Below, piece by piece: positions 6,099 to 6,592 of a DNA stretch of 6,592 bases. The stretch's first letter is position 1, and every line of letters starts with the position of its first letter. This stretch comes from an uncultured Devosia sp. GTDB lineage: Bacteria > Pseudomonadota > Alphaproteobacteria > Rhizobiales > Devosiaceae. The DNA lies in the NCBI GenBank assembly GCA_946480655.1, contig CAMLKN010000129.1, positions 1 through 6,592 on the forward strand, read 5' to 3'. Position numbers and translations under genes: made by a program. The notes below the pieces were generated by a model, which saw only the letters and a list, made by a program, of their open reading frames with translations, was not told the origin of the DNA and did not search any database.

Positions 6099-6592
6099 AT
6101 GACTGCAAACTCTGGCGGCTCCGCCGGCCGCAAACTGCGCTCGCGCGCGTGGTTCGACAACCCCGACAATCCGGACATGACCGCGCTCTATCTCGAGCGC
6201 TACATGAACTTCGGTGTGTCCCGCGAGGAATTGCAGTCCGACAAGCCCATTATCGGCATCGCCCAGACCGGCTCGGATCTCAGTCCCTGCAATCGCCACC
6301 ATATGGTCCTGGCCGAGCGCGTGCGCGAAGGCATCCGCGAAGCTGGCGGCATCGCCATCGAATTCCCCGTTCATCCCATCCAGGAAACCGGCAAGCGTCC
6401 AACGGCCGGCCTTGACCGCAACCTGGCCTATCTCGGTCTCGTCGAGGTGCTCTACGGCTATCCCCTGGATGGTGTCGTGCTCACCATTGGTTGCGACAAG
6501 ACCACTCCGGCCATGCTGATGGGCGCCGCCACGGTCAACATTCCGGCGATTGCCCTCTCCGTCGGCCCCATGCTCAATGGCTGGCACAAGGG
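6099..6592 (+). CDS. IlvD/EDD-family sugar-acid dehydratase, 3' partial (probable galactonate/arabonate-type)
   Basis: N-terminal 164 residues of a dehydratase that runs off the right edge; full-length relatives are near 580-600 residues. These [Fe-S] enzymes remove water from aldonic acids to give 2-dehydro-3-deoxy acids. Two of the three expected cluster cysteines are visible: Cys64 ([11 protein letters not shown]) and Cys132 ([10 protein letters not shown]). Glu96 (PIQETGKR), Asp133 and Lys134 fit the magnesium and carbamylated-lysine positions described for the Rhizobium L-arabinonate dehydratase, all at an offset of about five residues. The opening [20 protein letters not shown] marks the sugar-acid group rather than branched-chain IlvD. 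ATG 6099 is preceded by AAGGAA with 7 bases between. Divergence from dgoK-dgoA suggests it makes 2-dehydro-3-deoxygalactonate in place of the unrelated enolase-type DgoD. L-arabonate, D-fuconate or D-xylonate are alternative substrates. Confidence 0.92.
   Translation, partial: MTANSGGSAGRKLRSRAWFDNPDNPDMTALYLERYMNFGVSREELQSDKPIIGIAQTGSDLSPCNRHHMVLAERVREGIREAGGIAIEFPVHPIQETGKRPTAGLDRNLAYLGLVEVLYGYPLDGVVLTIGCDKTTPAMLMGAATVNIPAIALSVGPMLNGWHK

Noticed and set aside
6060..6587. 175-codon minus-strand frame at the right edge
   Set aside because: It mirrors the IlvD/EDD gene, which carries conserved cluster and metal residues and a good ribosome site on the plus strand but has no stop within the window.

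Overview
The window looks like alphaproteobacterial chromosome, most likely Hyphomicrobiales (Devosia/rhizobia-like). The grounds are GC-rich coding, the ComEC variant, the proteobacterial-type GH42 enzyme, and the pairing of an IlvD/EDD sugar-acid dehydratase with DgoK, DgoA and an SMP-30 lactonase. The genus is a guess from protein style. I see no RNA gene, CRISPR array, insertion sequence or prophage.

Layout: (1) 1-1457, plus strand: the C-terminal two thirds or so of a ComEC/Rec2-type DNA-uptake channel, cut by the left edge. (2) 5806-1426, minus strand: a compact four-gene operon read dgoK, dgoA, SMP-30 lactonase, GH42 beta-galactosidase. Gaps are 10 bp, a 4-bp overlap and 7 bp, and the last gene overlaps the 3' end of comEC by 32 bp tail to tail. 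(3) 5807-6098: a 292-bp divergent intergenic region with several inverted repeats. (4) 6099-6592, plus strand: the N-terminal 164 residues of an IlvD/EDD-family sugar-acid dehydratase, cut by the right edge.

Together the genes encode most of a De Ley-Doudoroff route for D-galactose and galactosides. GH42 releases galactose inside the cell. A galactose dehydrogenase, not in the window, would make galactonolactone. The SMP-30 protein would open the lactone, and the divergent IlvD/EDD enzyme would dehydrate galactonate to 2-dehydro-3-deoxygalactonate. DgoK phosphorylates that product and DgoA cleaves it to pyruvate and glyceraldehyde 3-phosphate. DgoK and DgoA are well supported; the substrates of the lactonase and dehydratase are inferred from context. 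The transporter, dehydrogenase and regulator are not in the window.

The most notable points are two successive TTG starts and a GTG start in the operon, overlapping palindromes in the divergent promoter region, the antisense 3' overlap with comEC, and a ComEC C-terminal domain that does not look like the usual metallo-beta-lactamase domain. I see no clearly undescribed system: this is a recognisable catabolic locus with some unusual local architecture.
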